Source: Dasania sp. GY-MA-18
Lineage (GTDB): Bacteria > Pseudomonadota > Gammaproteobacteria > Pseudomonadales > Dasaniaceae
Reading direction: 5' to 3'
Length of the DNA stretch: 64,000 nt
NCBI RefSeq assembly: GCF_024734385.1
Contig: NZ_JANHAP010000004.1
Span: 186,001 to 250,000 of the forward strand
The translations under genes and the position numbers were made by a program. Shown piece after piece: positions 16,671 to 26,193 of the stretch (positions are counted from its first letter, which is position 1; the number at the start of each line of letters is the position of its first letter). The notes below the pieces were generated by a model. The model was not told the DNA's origin. It saw nothing but the letters and a program-made list of their open reading frames with translations, and made no database searches.

Positions 16671-17936
16671 TTATTCAAACTTGGGCACTTTTTCTAACAG
16701 CACATTGTAGTGTTGTTTTATTTGGCTTAAATCTATGCCATTCAAAAAAGATGAATAGGCCAACTGGCAGAGCAAAAAGCGCATATCGCTGGCCCAGGGG
16801 GGTAAATATTTAGGGGCTTTACAAAGGCCTCGCTCTTTCAGCTCATAGATAATAGGTATATCTTCTATGTCTAGCTTGCCGCAAAATAATAAGCGCAGGC
16901 AATCACCTCTGCCGGTAGTTACCAAGGTGCGCAAAAAATTATGCACCCGCAACAGGCCATCCAAATAAACCACATCTTTGGTAAACGGTGCGCCGCCGGT
17001 AAGCACTCCTCCTCTAAAAACACGCCTGGCGTTTTCAAAGGCCTGCTCTTCCTTGCCTGTGCGAGAGAGAAAATATTGGTACACCTGTAAAAAATCGGCG
17101 CCCTCTATGGCCATTTGTATAGCTAGAATTCTATCTGCCAGCCTGCGCATGCGGTCTATATCCATAGAGCCGGTAATAAACTCGGCAAACACCGCCAAGC
17201 CCTCTTGGGTTTTAGTGGTACCGGGGTGGCTGGCACCCAAAATCTTTAAATCGTTTTGCGCTAAACCATTTAGCGAGGTGGCCACATGTATATAGGCCTC
17301 GTGTTGTATAAGCTGATTAATATCCTTATCGGTAAAGCAGGCATTGCGACGTATGCGTATGCGATCAGAACCGGCCAAGGCATTGGCCGACAACTCATCG
17401 ACAATTTCTATTTTAGGGGCCTCTTCTTTAAACATGGCCTGTACTGCCACTGTCATTTCATCGGCAACGGTCTGTGCCAAGTGACAGGCCGGTGGTGGCG
17501 AGCCCATGTCAATACGAGTAAAGCTTTGTATCAAGCTATCAAACTGTTTGGCCAAGGCATAGGAGGTAGTAGATTCATCGGGCAGTGAGCTTAGCGGCGA
17601 GCCATACAGTTCGCTGGAGTATTTGAAAAAGTCTTTGCTGCCACAGGCCGATAACATACGGGCACTGTTTTCTATGGTGTGGCAATGACGGTTTAGCCAT
17701 TTATCTATGCTGGAGTCTTTAATATAACGCCTAGCCTCAGCCACTATAGCCAAGGTTTTTTGAGCATCAAAGGCAGGGTAGCTTACCTGCGGTAATTCCT
17801 TTGCACCCTGAGCAAAAAATTGCTCACGCACAGAGCTATCCCAACTAACATGGGTCAATATGCGTATGGGAACTAAGGCGCTATGCAATAAATTACAAAC
17901 ATGGGTAATTCTTTTATTTTCAGATTCTAAAGACAT
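16671..17936 (-). CDS. QEGLA-motif (DUF1704) metallopeptidase-like protein
   Basis: This 421-residue protein contains the DUF1704/TIGR02421 signature KTQEGLAVFAEF (the QEGLA motif) downstream of a zinc-type motif QHEAYIH (HExxxH). This is the arrangement of the eukaryotic tubulin tyrosine carboxypeptidase MATCAP, which belongs to the same superfamily. Bacterial members have been annotated as modulators of flavohemoglobin expression, and their substrate is unknown. The gene lies 25 bases after hemY and before pldA on the same strand, so it is probably cotranscribed with heme genes. No signal peptide is evident, so it is probably cytosolic. Confidence 0.75.
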   Translation of the reverse strand: MSLESENKRITHVCNLLHSALVPIRILTHVSWDSSVREQFFAQGAKELPQVSYPAFDAQKTLAIVAEARRYIKDSSIDKWLNRHCHTIENSARMLSACGSKDFFKYSSELYGSPLSSLPDESTTSYALAKQFDSLIQSFTRIDMGSPPPACHLAQTVADEMTVAVQAMFKEEAPKIEIVDELSANALAGSDRIRIRRNACFTDKDINQLIQHEAYIHVATSLNGLAQNDLKILGASHPGTTKTQEGLAVFAEFITGSMDIDRMRRLADRILAIQMAIEGADFLQVYQYFLSRTGKEEQAFENARRVFRGGVLTGGAPFTKDVVYLDGLLRVHNFLRTLVTTGRGDCLRLLFCGKLDIEDIPIIYELKERGLCKAPKYLPPWASDMRFLLCQLAYSSFLNGIDLSQIKQHYNVLLEKVPKFE

Positions 17937-17961
17937 TTAGCTGCTCTAAAGGCTACTGAGC

Positions 17962-19203
17962 TTATGCCTTGATGCTGGGCATAGGTAACTCAGGCAAGCC
18001 ATGGGTGCTCATTAATAAACCTTGGTGAAAATAACTATTGCTCAACTCGTGCTTACCCAAGCGGGCCAATAAACGCCCCAGCTCAGCGCAGGCTTCACTA
18101 TTAGCAGATAATTTATTACTGCTTTCAAAGTACTCACGGGCCTTGCCCCATAATTCATTGCGCAACGACAAACGTCCCAGGCACAATAATAAGCGGGCAT
18201 CATTGGTGCGTTCTTTCAGCCAGTTTTCGGCATGCAGTAATTGCTTATTACTATCCGCTCCCTTAACCACACCATACAAATCTATTAATGCTGGCTGCCA
18301 ATCGCGATTAAGCTGATCACGCACCACCTTTTCGGCCAGTGCTTCATCGGCCACTCGCACTAAACATTGGGCATAGCATAAAACACTGGCGCTATCACGG
18401 CTCACCATTTTATTTTGCCGCTTCCACAGTGCTATTAAAGCCTCCTTGGCATTATTAACATTTGCATCGGTATTGGCCGCCACTATGGCCAATAACTGCT
18501 GCTGGCAACATTGCTGGCTAAGCGCCTGCAGCTCGTCCTTATCAATAATTTTATGCTTACTAAGCTCAGGTAATAAATTAGCAAGGCCATCCCAATCTTT
18601 TAGACCGGTATAAACCTGCTGTAGTAATTTATATACATAGGGGTATTTACTGGCTTCGTTTTTGGCACGGGTAAGTGTCGCCAAGCTGCGCTCTAAATAG
18701 CCTCTATCAATTTGCATTTCTGCCTGTGCAATCTCTACCGCTATAGCCGCCCCGCTATTACTCGCACTGGCCTTGGCCAGTAACTCGCGGGTTTTTTCAT
18801 CATCGCGCAACTCATTGCTAGCCCAAGCGGCAAATAAATAATTAATTAAGGGGGTGTCCGATTTTTCAGCCGCGCCGGTTAATAAACGCCGTGACTTTTC
18901 CCACTTGCCCTCTATAAAAGCAATAATGCCTTGGGCAGTTTTTTCACGGCTGCGCTTATGCCCGCGGCCAGAAAACCAACGGTTAAAGGCCAGGCTTTGG
19001 TTCACTAACCTATACGCCAACCACAGCACAAAACTAATTAACAACATCACTGCCAGCAAAGCGATAACGGCAACTGTGAGTGAGCTTTCTACGGTATACA
19101 AACCATAACTAATCAACACATAGCCAGGATCATGCTTGACCAAGCCAACAAAAGCTACCGCAGCAATTAATATTAATAGACAGACTAAAAATATTCGTTT
19201 CAT
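17962..19203 (-). CDS. hemY: Heme biosynthesis-associated TPR protein HemY
   Basis: This 413-residue protein has two N-terminal transmembrane helices (residues about 4-22 and 42-64) and a cytoplasmic TPR solenoid, the layout of proteobacterial HemY. This family differs from the oxidase of the same name in Bacillus. FVLWLAYRLVNQSLAFNRWFSGR after the second helix is typical. The exact role in heme synthesis is unsettled. Its start overlaps the hemX stop by 4 bases (ATGA), so translation is coupled. Confidence 0.88.
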   Translation of the reverse strand: MKRIFLVCLLILIAAVAFVGLVKHDPGYVLISYGLYTVESSLTVAVIALLAVMLLISFVLWLAYRLVNQSLAFNRWFSGRGHKRSREKTAQGIIAFIEGKWEKSRRLLTGAAEKSDTPLINYLFAAWASNELRDDEKTRELLAKASASNSGAAIAVEIAQAEMQIDRGYLERSLATLTRAKNEASKYPYVYKLLQQVYTGLKDWDGLANLLPELSKHKIIDKDELQALSQQCCQQQLLAIVAANTDANVNNAKEALIALWKRQNKMVSRDSASVLCYAQCLVRVADEALAEKVVRDQLNRDWQPALIDLYGVVKGADSNKQLLHAENWLKERTNDARLLLCLGRLSLRNELWGKAREYFESSNKLSANSEACAELGRLLARLGKHELSNSYFHQGLLMSTHGLPELPMPSIKA

Positions 19204-20501
19204 GCTGCATTGCCTTCTACCGACTCGCCGCTTTGCTGTTGCGACTGGGGCGCGCTTTTCTTCTTGGGCAGCTCATGGCGGGTTTCTATATAGGTTTTTA
19301 AGGCACGTGATGACGCCGATATATCGGGCAGTTCTACGGTGACTGCCTGTTGTTTTAAATTCTCTAGTATTTGATTAACCGCTGCCACCTGATCGGGATT
19401 AATCGCGAAATAATCATTCAACCACTGCTGTGATTTAATCAGGCTTTGATCGTAAAGCTTTTGCTTGCCGGCTAAGAGTGCCAGTTGCGCTTGCTCAAAC
19501 ATCAAGCGTAAGTTATGTCGTATGGCAGCCTCTTGTTCGGGCGCCAATATAGGTTTGTAGACCTGCTCGCGGCGATTAATTTGTATGTACTGGCTGAGTT
19601 TATGCTTGGCCTGCTCTATGGCGCTGTTCATTCTTTGTTGCCAAGTTTTTTGCTCGCCAGACTTTTGCTCTTGTGTGTTTATGTTTAGCTGCGGCGCTTT
19701 AAATAAATCTATTTGCTCTACTTGCTGCGCCAGTGCACCTATACGCAAATATAGGCCTTCTAAATCGAAACGGGCCGCTGATTTTAAGGCGGTGATTTCC
19801 TGCGCTAAAATTTTGCGCACCGCATGCAAGGCGGCATCATCAAAGTCACGCAGTATGTCATCGGCCGCCGCTAATAACTCTGCCGCGCCCTCTAGCTCTT
19901 TGCCCATTAATAAGCGCTGGTTGGCCAGCTTCATTAAATATTCAGCTTCGGCTAGTAACCAATCCTCTCTATCGGTACTAGACATGGACTGCAAGCGTTG
20001 CTGCTGGCCTTTTACGGTTAAATCCAGACTATTTAATTGCTCCTGCAATTGCAGTTGTTGTTGCTGGCTCACGCGTAACTGTGCGTCTAATTGTTCGCGC
20101 AGCGTGGCCTCTTTTTGTTGCTGCAGTTGTGTTTGTTGCTGCAGCTGTTGTTGTAACTGGCTGAGTTCATCAACCAGTTCACTCTGCTGCTGTTGGCTTA
20201 ATTGGCTTTGCTGCCACACATAGCCACTGGCTAAAGCGGCAGCAAGAGCTAATAGCACTGCAACTAGCGCTATGGCCTTGCTAGCACCGGCTTTATTAGC
20301 CGCGGTAGGGGCGACGCTATGTGTATGGCTATCCGTGTTAGCACTGCTGTTTTTGGCGGCAGCATTTTTTGCTGTCGACGAGCTGTCTGCGCTGCCACTG
20401 CCTTTCATAGCGGACGCTTTTTGTTTGACTAAGTCTTGATTATCCTTAGCCGTATCATCCTGCTCTTTAGGCGTAGGCTGTTCCGTTTCTTTGTCGCTCA
20501 C
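19200..20501 (-). CDS. hemX: HemX-family inner-membrane protein
   Basis: This 433-residue protein has an acidic and Ser/Ala-rich cytosolic head (residues about 1-70) and one membrane helix (KAIALVAVLLALAAALASGYVW). A very glutamine-rich coiled coil follows (about 95-170), then a HemX domain with WLLAEAEYLMKLANQRLLM. It is often annotated as uroporphyrinogen-III C-methyltransferase, but no SAM-binding methyltransferase domain is visible, so that label is misleading. Only 17 bases separate it from hemD. Confidence 0.88.
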   Translation of the reverse strand: MSDKETEQPTPKEQDDTAKDNQDLVKQKASAMKGSGSADSSSTAKNAAAKNSSANTDSHTHSVAPTAANKAGASKAIALVAVLLALAAALASGYVWQQSQLSQQQQSELVDELSQLQQQLQQQTQLQQQKEATLREQLDAQLRVSQQQQLQLQEQLNSLDLTVKGQQQRLQSMSSTDREDWLLAEAEYLMKLANQRLLMGKELEGAAELLAAADDILRDFDDAALHAVRKILAQEITALKSAARFDLEGLYLRIGALAQQVEQIDLFKAPQLNINTQEQKSGEQKTWQQRMNSAIEQAKHKLSQYIQINRREQVYKPILAPEQEAAIRHNLRLMFEQAQLALLAGKQKLYDQSLIKSQQWLNDYFAINPDQVAAVNQILENLKQQAVTVELPDISASSRALKTYIETRHELPKKKSAPQSQQQSGESVEGNAA

Positions 20502-20518
20502 TAGACTCTCTCTTTGCT

Positions 20519-21316
20519 TTAGTTAGCTGTTGAGTTTTTTGCAAACTGCTGCAGTGCCGCCACACAGGCATCATCGCTGGCATTGTCGGCCACTATAATA
20601 TTTTTAGCTCCGGCTTGCTGGGCCAAGCCCGCCACTCGCTGGCCCGGCACTAACACGGTAAGTTGAGCCAGGCTTTCGGCCCCTGCCAGGGCAATAAAAT
20701 TTGCCAAGCTCTCACCGCTATTAACACATAGGGTATTAATATTCTGCGTTTCAATAATAGCAGCTAGCTCGCCTTTAGGCCTGCTAGGTAAATGACGCTG
20801 GTAGCACTCAGCATAATCCACTAACGCACCTCTGGCTTGTAGTTGCTCTGCCAAATATTCGCGGCCGCCTACGCCACGCACGATTAACACTTTTTGCTGC
20901 TCTATATGCTGTAAATCCATCAGCTGTAACAGCGCTTCGCTGTTCATGGCTACCGTAGGCGCACTGGCATCCAGGTCGTAACGCAGCATGGCATTGGCGG
21001 TGGCCACACCTATAGCATGCCACTGTATGCCCAGCGGCCACTGCGGCCAAAATTCTTGCATCCACTCAGCGCCATAATGCACAGCATTGGTGCTAATAAA
21101 AATCACATGATGATAATTATCAAGGTTGAGTAGCAATTGCTTAGTGACTGCGCGCGCGGGGTCATCCAGCGTTAAAGGCTGTAACTCCAATACGGGGTAA
21201 TGGACTACATGGGCACCTAGCTGGCTTAGCTTTTTAACTAAGGCGCTGCCCTGTTGTTCGGGGCGGGTAATTAAAATACCCTGCCCCGCTAAAGTGTGTG
21301 GGGCTGGCGCGTTCAT
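20519..21316 (-). CDS. hemD: Uroporphyrinogen-III synthase HemD
   Basis: This 265-residue protein cyclises hydroxymethylbilane to uroporphyrinogen III. The family is poorly conserved, but the N-terminal ILITRPEQQGSALVKKLSQLGA, the VIFISTNAVHYG segment and the second-domain motif NTLCVNSGESLANF fit. The start overlaps the hemC stop by one base (TAATG), the usual hemCD coupling. Confidence 0.9.
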   Translation of the reverse strand: MNAPAPHTLAGQGILITRPEQQGSALVKKLSQLGAHVVHYPVLELQPLTLDDPARAVTKQLLLNLDNYHHVIFISTNAVHYGAEWMQEFWPQWPLGIQWHAIGVATANAMLRYDLDASAPTVAMNSEALLQLMDLQHIEQQKVLIVRGVGGREYLAEQLQARGALVDYAECYQRHLPSRPKGELAAIIETQNINTLCVNSGESLANFIALAGAESLAQLTVLVPGQRVAGLAQQAGAKNIIVADNASDDACVAALQQFAKNSTAN

Positions 21317-22254
21317 TAACTGCCGTATACGGCGCTGAGTATCTCGGCCGCACCTTGGCGTAGTAGGTCTTCGGCTACACTAATGCCCAGCGCTTCGGGG
21401 TCAGCCTTGGGGCCGCATTGTTCGCTAGTAAGCATCACGCTGCCATCGGGCTTGCCCACTAAGCCGCGCAACCAAAGTTGCTCGCTGTTATTTGGGTCGG
21501 TGATGGCGAAACAGGCGATGGGCACCTGGCAGCCGCCTTCTAAGCGTTTATTCAGCGCGCGCTCGGCCAGCACACACTCGGCAGTCGCAGGGTCGTGCAA
21601 GGGGGCCAGTAAGGCATGCAGGCGAGTATCATCACTGCGGCACTCTACCCCCACGGCACCTTGGCCACCGGCGGGCAGCATTTGGGTATCGCTAATCATC
21701 TTGCGTATACGCTCATGCATTTCTAGGCGCAGTAAACCGGCGGTGGCGAGTATGATGGCCTCGTATTGGCCTTCATCCAGTTTGCGCAGGCGGGTGTTAA
21801 CGTTGCCGCGCAAATCTAAAATTTCTAGGTCGGGGCGCTGCTGGCGCAGCTGACACTGCCTGCGCAAGCTGGAGGTGCCTACGCGCGCGCCCTGGGGTAA
21901 GTCCTCTATGCTGGCGTAGTCATTAGAAACAAAGGCATCGCTGGGGTCTTCTCTGGGGCAAATAATCGACAGCCCTAAGCCTTCGGGGAAGTCCATAGGT
22001 ACGTCTTTCATGGAGTGCACGGCGATATCGGCGCGGCCATCTAGCAGAGCAGCTTCCAGCTCTTTAACAAACAGCCCCTTGCCGCCAATTTTAGACAGCG
22101 GCGAATCCAGCAATACATCGCCCTTAGTCGTCATACCCAACAACTCCACCACTATGCCGGGGTGATGTTTTTCCAGCTCGGCTTTAATGTATTCCGCCTG
22201 CCATAGGGCGAGAGGGCTTTCACGGGTGGCGATAACAACTTTTTCTGGGGACAT
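21316..22254 (-). CDS. hemC: Hydroxymethylbilane synthase (porphobilinogen deaminase)
   Basis: This 312-residue enzyme polymerises four porphobilinogens. Conserved blocks are [57 protein letters not shown] and [15 protein letters not shown]. The dipyrromethane cofactor cysteine lies in [11 protein letters not shown]. It heads hemC-hemD-hemX-hemY, lying 95 bases behind algR on the same strand, as in Pseudomonas. Confidence 0.96.
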   Translation of the reverse strand: MSPEKVVIATRESPLALWQAEYIKAELEKHHPGIVVELLGMTTKGDVLLDSPLSKIGGKGLFVKELEAALLDGRADIAVHSMKDVPMDFPEGLGLSIICPREDPSDAFVSNDYASIEDLPQGARVGTSSLRRQCQLRQQRPDLEILDLRGNVNTRLRKLDEGQYEAIILATAGLLRLEMHERIRKMISDTQMLPAGGQGAVGVECRSDDTRLHALLAPLHDPATAECVLAERALNKRLEGGCQVPIACFAITDPNNSEQLWLRGLVGKPDGSVMLTSEQCGPKADPEALGISVAEDLLRQGAAEILSAVYGS

Positions 22255-22315
22255 AACAACTCTTTACTGGTAATGAAATAACAAGGGCCAGTTTAACGCT
22301 TATTGGACGGGGAGT

Positions 22316-22357
22316 CGCTAGCAAACCTCTAGAGACTATGTACTAGCGACTAGAGAC
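22316..22357. repeat. CTAG-type heptamer repeat after algR
   Basis: In the algR coding direction, shortly after its stop codon, the sequence reads AGTCTCTAGTCGCTAG and then again AGTCTCTAG. These are degenerate 7-base units of the form TCNCTAG. The same motif follows cobQ (32601-32631) and flanks the sutA-like gene (55190-55330). Confidence 0.7.
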
Positions 22358-23099
22358 TGTTAAGAAACTTGCGTAATTCCGGCATATGGCGGCGGCTAAC
22401 CTGCGGGCCTTGCTCCACCCCCGCTAGGCGCACATAAAAATTAGAGCCACTGCGATCCACGCCGGTAATATGCTGTACGGCTACCAAGGCATTGCGGTGC
22501 AGGCGTATAAATTGCTGGCTGAATTCTTCTTCTAACTCTTTGAGGGTGTCATCTATCAGGATTTCGGCCAAGCGGCCTTCGCGCTGGTAGATAATGCTGA
22601 CGTATTTTTGATCTGCTAAAAAATAACGTATATCGGCCACCGGCACTAACTCTATGCCGCGGCTGGACTTGGCGCTGATATAGTGGCGCTGCTCGCCTGG
22701 GTCGCCGCTATCGCTCTCGGCCAAGCTGGCTAGTTGCAGCTTGTTGAGCTTTTGCGCCTTGGCCAAGGCCTGGGCCAGCTTGTCGCGATTCACCGGTTTA
22801 AGCAGATAGCCCACCGCATTGGTGTCGAAGGCCTCTAGGGCGTAATCGTTATAGGCGGTGCAAAAAATCACTGCCGGCGGCTCATCCATGGCCATTAGCG
22901 CACGCGCCGCCTCTAGGCCATCCATTACCGGCATGCGTATGTCCATTAATAAGATATCGGGCTTATGCTTGTTAACCTGCTCTATAGCTTGCTGGCCATT
23001 GTCGGCTTCGGCCACCACTTGGTAGCCCTCGCTTTCCAGTACCAATCTCGCCAAGCGCTGCCTAGCCAAGGGTTCATCATCAACAATTAATACCTTCAT
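22350..23099 (-). CDS. algR: LytTR-type response regulator AlgR
   Basis: This 249-residue protein has a receiver domain with the phosphoacceptor Asp in ILLMDIRMPVMDG at about residue 54, a conserved FCTAYNDYALEAF, and Lys in GYLLKPVNRDKL. A C-terminal LytTR DNA-binding domain follows, with HRNALVAVQHITGV and VSRRHMPELRKFL. The position next to argH and hemC and the overlapping sensor gene match algR of Pseudomonas. Its start overlaps the sensor stop by 4 bases. The target genes here are unknown. Confidence 0.9.
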   Translation of the reverse strand: MKVLIVDDEPLARQRLARLVLESEGYQVVAEADNGQQAIEQVNKHKPDILLMDIRMPVMDGLEAARALMAMDEPPAVIFCTAYNDYALEAFDTNAVGYLLKPVNRDKLAQALAKAQKLNKLQLASLAESDSGDPGEQRHYISAKSSRGIELVPVADIRYFLADQKYVSIIYQREGRLAEILIDDTLKELEEEFSQQFIRLHRNALVAVQHITGVDRSGSNFYVRLAGVEQGPQVSRRHMPELRKFLNSL

Positions 23100-24184
23100 T
23101 CCTGATCTCCCAAGCTAACTGGGTAGCTGAGCTGCACGCTGTAGCGGCCAGCATCCTGCTCGGTTGTTAAACTAGCGCGCTCACCAAATAAAGCCTTAAG
23201 CCGGTGCTCTATATTGGGCAAGGCGATTCTATTGCCATGCCTATGAGGCAAGTCGGGATTATAGGGGTTGCTAATGCTCAGCCGCAGTATGCCCTGTTCA
23301 TAACTGGCAGCCACGGTTACCTTGCCGCCCTGGGCGAGGTTTTGAATGCCGTGGTAGATGGCGTTCTCTAATAAAGGCTGCAATACCAAGCTGGGCATGG
23401 CCAAGCTCATAGGCACCCCTGCCAGCTGCCACTCTACCTGTAGGCGCTCGCCCAGGCGGTTTTGCTCTATGCGTACATAGCTTTGGCATAGCTCTATTTC
23501 ATCGGCCAAGGTCATGGGGCTATTGCTGTCGTTGAGGCTGGCTCTAAACAGGGCCGATAAATCCTCCACCGCCCGCTCAGCTGCCTGCGGCTTTACGGCA
23601 ATAAGGCTGGCAATAATATTCATACTATTAAACAGAAAGTGGGGCCGTATACGCGACTGCAAGGCCTGTATGCGCGCCTGCAACTCGGCCTGCTGGCGCT
23701 GCTGTAATTGCTGAGCCAAATAAAAGTAACGCAGTGCTATGCCTGCTAATACTGCGGCAATTAAGGTAGTGGCCAGCAGCTGATCACCGTTGGGGGACCA
23801 GCGACCATCCAGCGCCGCCCCTGCCATTAGCCACTGCCCCAGCAGCGCTAACGCTGCCACCAATAATAAGATCAAGCCATAACTGCTGGCTGCCCCCCAA
23901 GCCAAGGGCATACGGCTTAAGCTGGGCCTAAGCTGGCACAGACAGGCGGCGCTGGCCAAAAAAGCCCACTGGCAAAACAAGGATTTTAGCGCAAAGCCCT
24001 GCCAGCTAAAGTGGCTGACACCGCTATCATCTAAGGTGAGCACTAGCGCAAGCAACTCAGCCAACAATACCAAAAACAGCACCGCCTTAACCTGACATAA
24101 ATCGGGCAGAAAAAAGCCCTGTGGCTGATCCCTGAGGCTGCTTGCGCTATTGTTATGCTTATTATCGTCCATGGGCCATATCAT
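23096..24184 (-). CDS. algZ: LytS/AlgZ-type sensor histidine kinase
   Basis: This 362-residue protein has a hydrophobic N-terminal half with about four membrane helices (residues 35-150), then a HisKA_7TM/LytS-type kinase region. The phosphoacceptor motif is RPHFLFNSMNIIASL and the ATP site includes LQPLLENAIYHGI. The partner is the overlapping algR. It diverges from argH with about 114 bp between starts. The weakly conserved G-box after ISNPYNP resembles Pseudomonas AlgZ (FimS). Confidence 0.87.
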   Translation of the reverse strand: MIWPMDDNKHNNSASSLRDQPQGFFLPDLCQVKAVLFLVLLAELLALVLTLDDSGVSHFSWQGFALKSLFCQWAFLASAACLCQLRPSLSRMPLAWGAASSYGLILLLVAALALLGQWLMAGAALDGRWSPNGDQLLATTLIAAVLAGIALRYFYLAQQLQQRQQAELQARIQALQSRIRPHFLFNSMNIIASLIAVKPQAAERAVEDLSALFRASLNDSNSPMTLADEIELCQSYVRIEQNRLGERLQVEWQLAGVPMSLAMPSLVLQPLLENAIYHGIQNLAQGGKVTVAASYEQGILRLSISNPYNPDLPHRHGNRIALPNIEHRLKALFGERASLTTEQDAGRYSVQLSYPVSLGDQE

Positions 24185-24298
24185 AGCAGAGGCTTTTCAA
24201 CGGCACACCGCCCCAATAGCAGCATCATGCGGCGCATGCTGTTATAATTCGCGGCTGCGATTAACCTAATAGTATTTTTAACGTGGTAAGTGACTGAC

Positions 24299-25696
24299 AT
24301 GAGTGAACAAGATCCAACAATCAAACCCTGGGGTGGCCGTTTTAGTGAGCCCACCGATGCCTTTGTAGAGCGTTTTACCGCCTCTGTTGATTTTGATCAG
24401 CGCCTGTACCACCACGATATTAATGGCTCTTTAGCCCACGCCAAGATGCTAGCCAAAGTGGGCGTGCTCAGCGATGAGGAATACCTAGCCATACAAACCG
24501 GCCTGGAAGAAATACGTGCCGATATCGCCGCCGGCAAATTTAACTGGTCGGTCACGCTGGAAGATGTGCACATGAACATCGAAGCCGCGCTTACCGACAA
24601 AATAGGCATTACCGGTAAAAAACTACACACCGGCCGCTCGCGCAACGACCAAATTGCCACCGATATACGCCTATACCTGCGCGACGAAATCGATAGTATC
24701 GCTACCGAGCTATCACGCTTACAACTGGGCCTAATCGAGGTAGCCCAGCGCGAAGCCAGCACCATAATGCCCGGCTTTACCCATTTGCAAACCGCCCAGC
24801 CGGTCACCTTTGGCCACCATCTATTAGCTTGGAACGAAATGCTACAGCGCGACTACAGCCGCCTGATGGACTGCCGCAAGCGCGTTAACCAAAGCCCCTT
24901 AGGCGCAGCGGCCTTAGCTGGCACCACCTACCCTATAGACCGCCACTACACGGCCGAGCTATTAGGCTTTGAAGCCCCCACCGAAAACTCTTTAGACTCA
25001 GTGAGCGACCGCGACTTCGCCATAGAGTTTGGTGCCTTCGCCAGCTTGCTAATGACCCATATGTCACGCTTTAGCGATGAGTTGGTACTGTGGACCTCGG
25101 CACAGTTTAACTTTATAGAACTGCCCGACCGCTTCTGCACCGGCTCGTCCATCATGCCGCAAAAGAAAAACCCCGACGTACCGGAATTAGTGCGCGGCAA
25201 ATCTGGCCGTGTTACCGGACATTTAATCAGCTTATTAATGTTGATGAAGTCACAGCCACTGGCTTACAACAAAGACAACCAAGAAGATAAAGAGCCACTG
25301 TTCGACACCATAGATACCGTCAAAGATTGCTTAAAAGCCTATGCCGATATGGTGCCTGCAATTAAGGCGCGTAAAGAATATATGGAAGAAGCAGCCCTAC
25401 GCGGTTTCTCTACCGCCACCGACTTGGCCGACTACCTGGTACGCAAAGGCATGCCCTTCCGCGATGCCCACGAAGTGGTAGGCAAATCGGTAGCCTATGG
25501 CGTAGCACAAAATAAAGACTTGTCAGAAATGACCCTGCAAGAGCTGCAACAGTTTAGCGACACCATAGAGCAAGATGTATTTGAAGTATTAACGCTGATT
25601 GGTTCTGTTAGTGCTCGCGATCATATAGGTGGCACTGCGCCCAAGCAGGTAAAGGCGGCGGCGGAAAGGGCTAAAGCGCTGGTCGCGCAGCGATAA
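24299..25696 (+). CDS. argH: Argininosuccinate lyase
   Basis: This 465-residue enzyme cleaves argininosuccinate to arginine and fumarate, the last step of arginine synthesis. Family motifs are [40 protein letters not shown] and the fumarase-superfamily signature [13 protein letters not shown] prefer the ATG at 24299 over an in-frame GTG 9 bases upstream because family members begin close to this point and a purine-rich GGTAAGTG precedes it. Of its 24 isoleucine codons, 11 are ATA. Confidence 0.96.
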   Translation: MSEQDPTIKPWGGRFSEPTDAFVERFTASVDFDQRLYHHDINGSLAHAKMLAKVGVLSDEEYLAIQTGLEEIRADIAAGKFNWSVTLEDVHMNIEAALTDKIGITGKKLHTGRSRNDQIATDIRLYLRDEIDSIATELSRLQLGLIEVAQREASTIMPGFTHLQTAQPVTFGHHLLAWNEMLQRDYSRLMDCRKRVNQSPLGAAALAGTTYPIDRHYTAELLGFEAPTENSLDSVSDRDFAIEFGAFASLLMTHMSRFSDELVLWTSAQFNFIELPDRFCTGSSIMPQKKNPDVPELVRGKSGRVTGHLISLLMLMKSQPLAYNKDNQEDKEPLFDTIDTVKDCLKAYADMVPAIKARKEYMEEAALRGFSTATDLADYLVRKGMPFRDAHEVVGKSVAYGVAQNKDLSEMTLQELQQFSDTIEQDVFEVLTLIGSVSARDHIGGTAPKQVKAAAERAKALVAQR

Positions 25697-25746
25697 CAAT
25701 TTACTATCAAGCACCCTCGCATCTGAATTAGCTACGGAGTACCCAT

Positions 25747-26046
25747 AGCCCCTTGGGAGTCGCCGAGCAACGGAGAAAATTAACGGTACGCCGTAGCGAG
25801 CACTGTTTGAGTATTTTTTGATTGAATATCAAAAAATGCGAGTTGCGCAGCGGCCGTTAATTTTGATTCAAAAACACTGAAGTGTTTTTTCACCCTGCGG
25901 GCGACCTAAAGGTCGTCCAAATTGTTTTACAATTTGTTAGAGTAGCACAGGGCACCCGCAGGGCGACGGACTAGGGGTGCCCTTTCTTTTGGTTCTGTTT
26001 TCTTTGGGCAAGCAAAGAAAATGAACTCGCCCAGCAGGGCGAAACA
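25747..26046. repeat. Structured dispersed repeat, copy B
   Basis: This is the second copy of the element at 11341, in the same orientation. The ends match: 26 bases at the left (25747-25772), and at the right the CTTTCTTTTGG block (25982 onward) and the AACTCGCCCAGC block. The interior differs strongly in sequence yet keeps the same folds. The closing stem pairs 25776-25786 with 25854-25864 (11 bp, perfect). The inner hairpin pairs 25813-25822 with 25828-25837 (10 bp, 5-base loop). A CAAATTGT/ACAATTTG hairpin lies at 25918-25936. Two further hairpins are AAAAACACT/AGTGTTTTT and GCGACC/GGTCGT. It lies between argH and cobU. Confidence 0.85.
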
Positions 26047-26090
26047 AAAGCTTAAAATTGGCACAAAAAACAAAGCGGAATTAAAGCACT

Positions 26091-26114
26091 GGATACCGGC
26101 CTGCGCCGGTATGA
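26091..26114. repeat. Short palindromic repeat (ATACCGGC type)
   Basis: GGATACCGGC, CTGC, GCCGGTATGAC forms a near-perfect hairpin. The same layout recurs at 32529-32553 with a changed loop, so it is a dispersed REP-like element. Confidence 0.7.
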
Positions 26115-26193
26115 CAAGAGCGATGACATAGCAAATTCGTCCTCATGCAAATAATTTTACCGCTTAAGACTTTTAATTTTTCAAGAAAATTCT

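Noticed and set aside
19585-20223. 212-codon forward frame inside hemX
   Set aside because: Cys- and Ser-rich antisense translation of the glutamine-rich coiled coil of hemX.
19200-20501. HemX as a uroporphyrinogen-III C-methyltransferase
   Set aside because: No SAM methyltransferase motifs are present; the name derives from old annotation.
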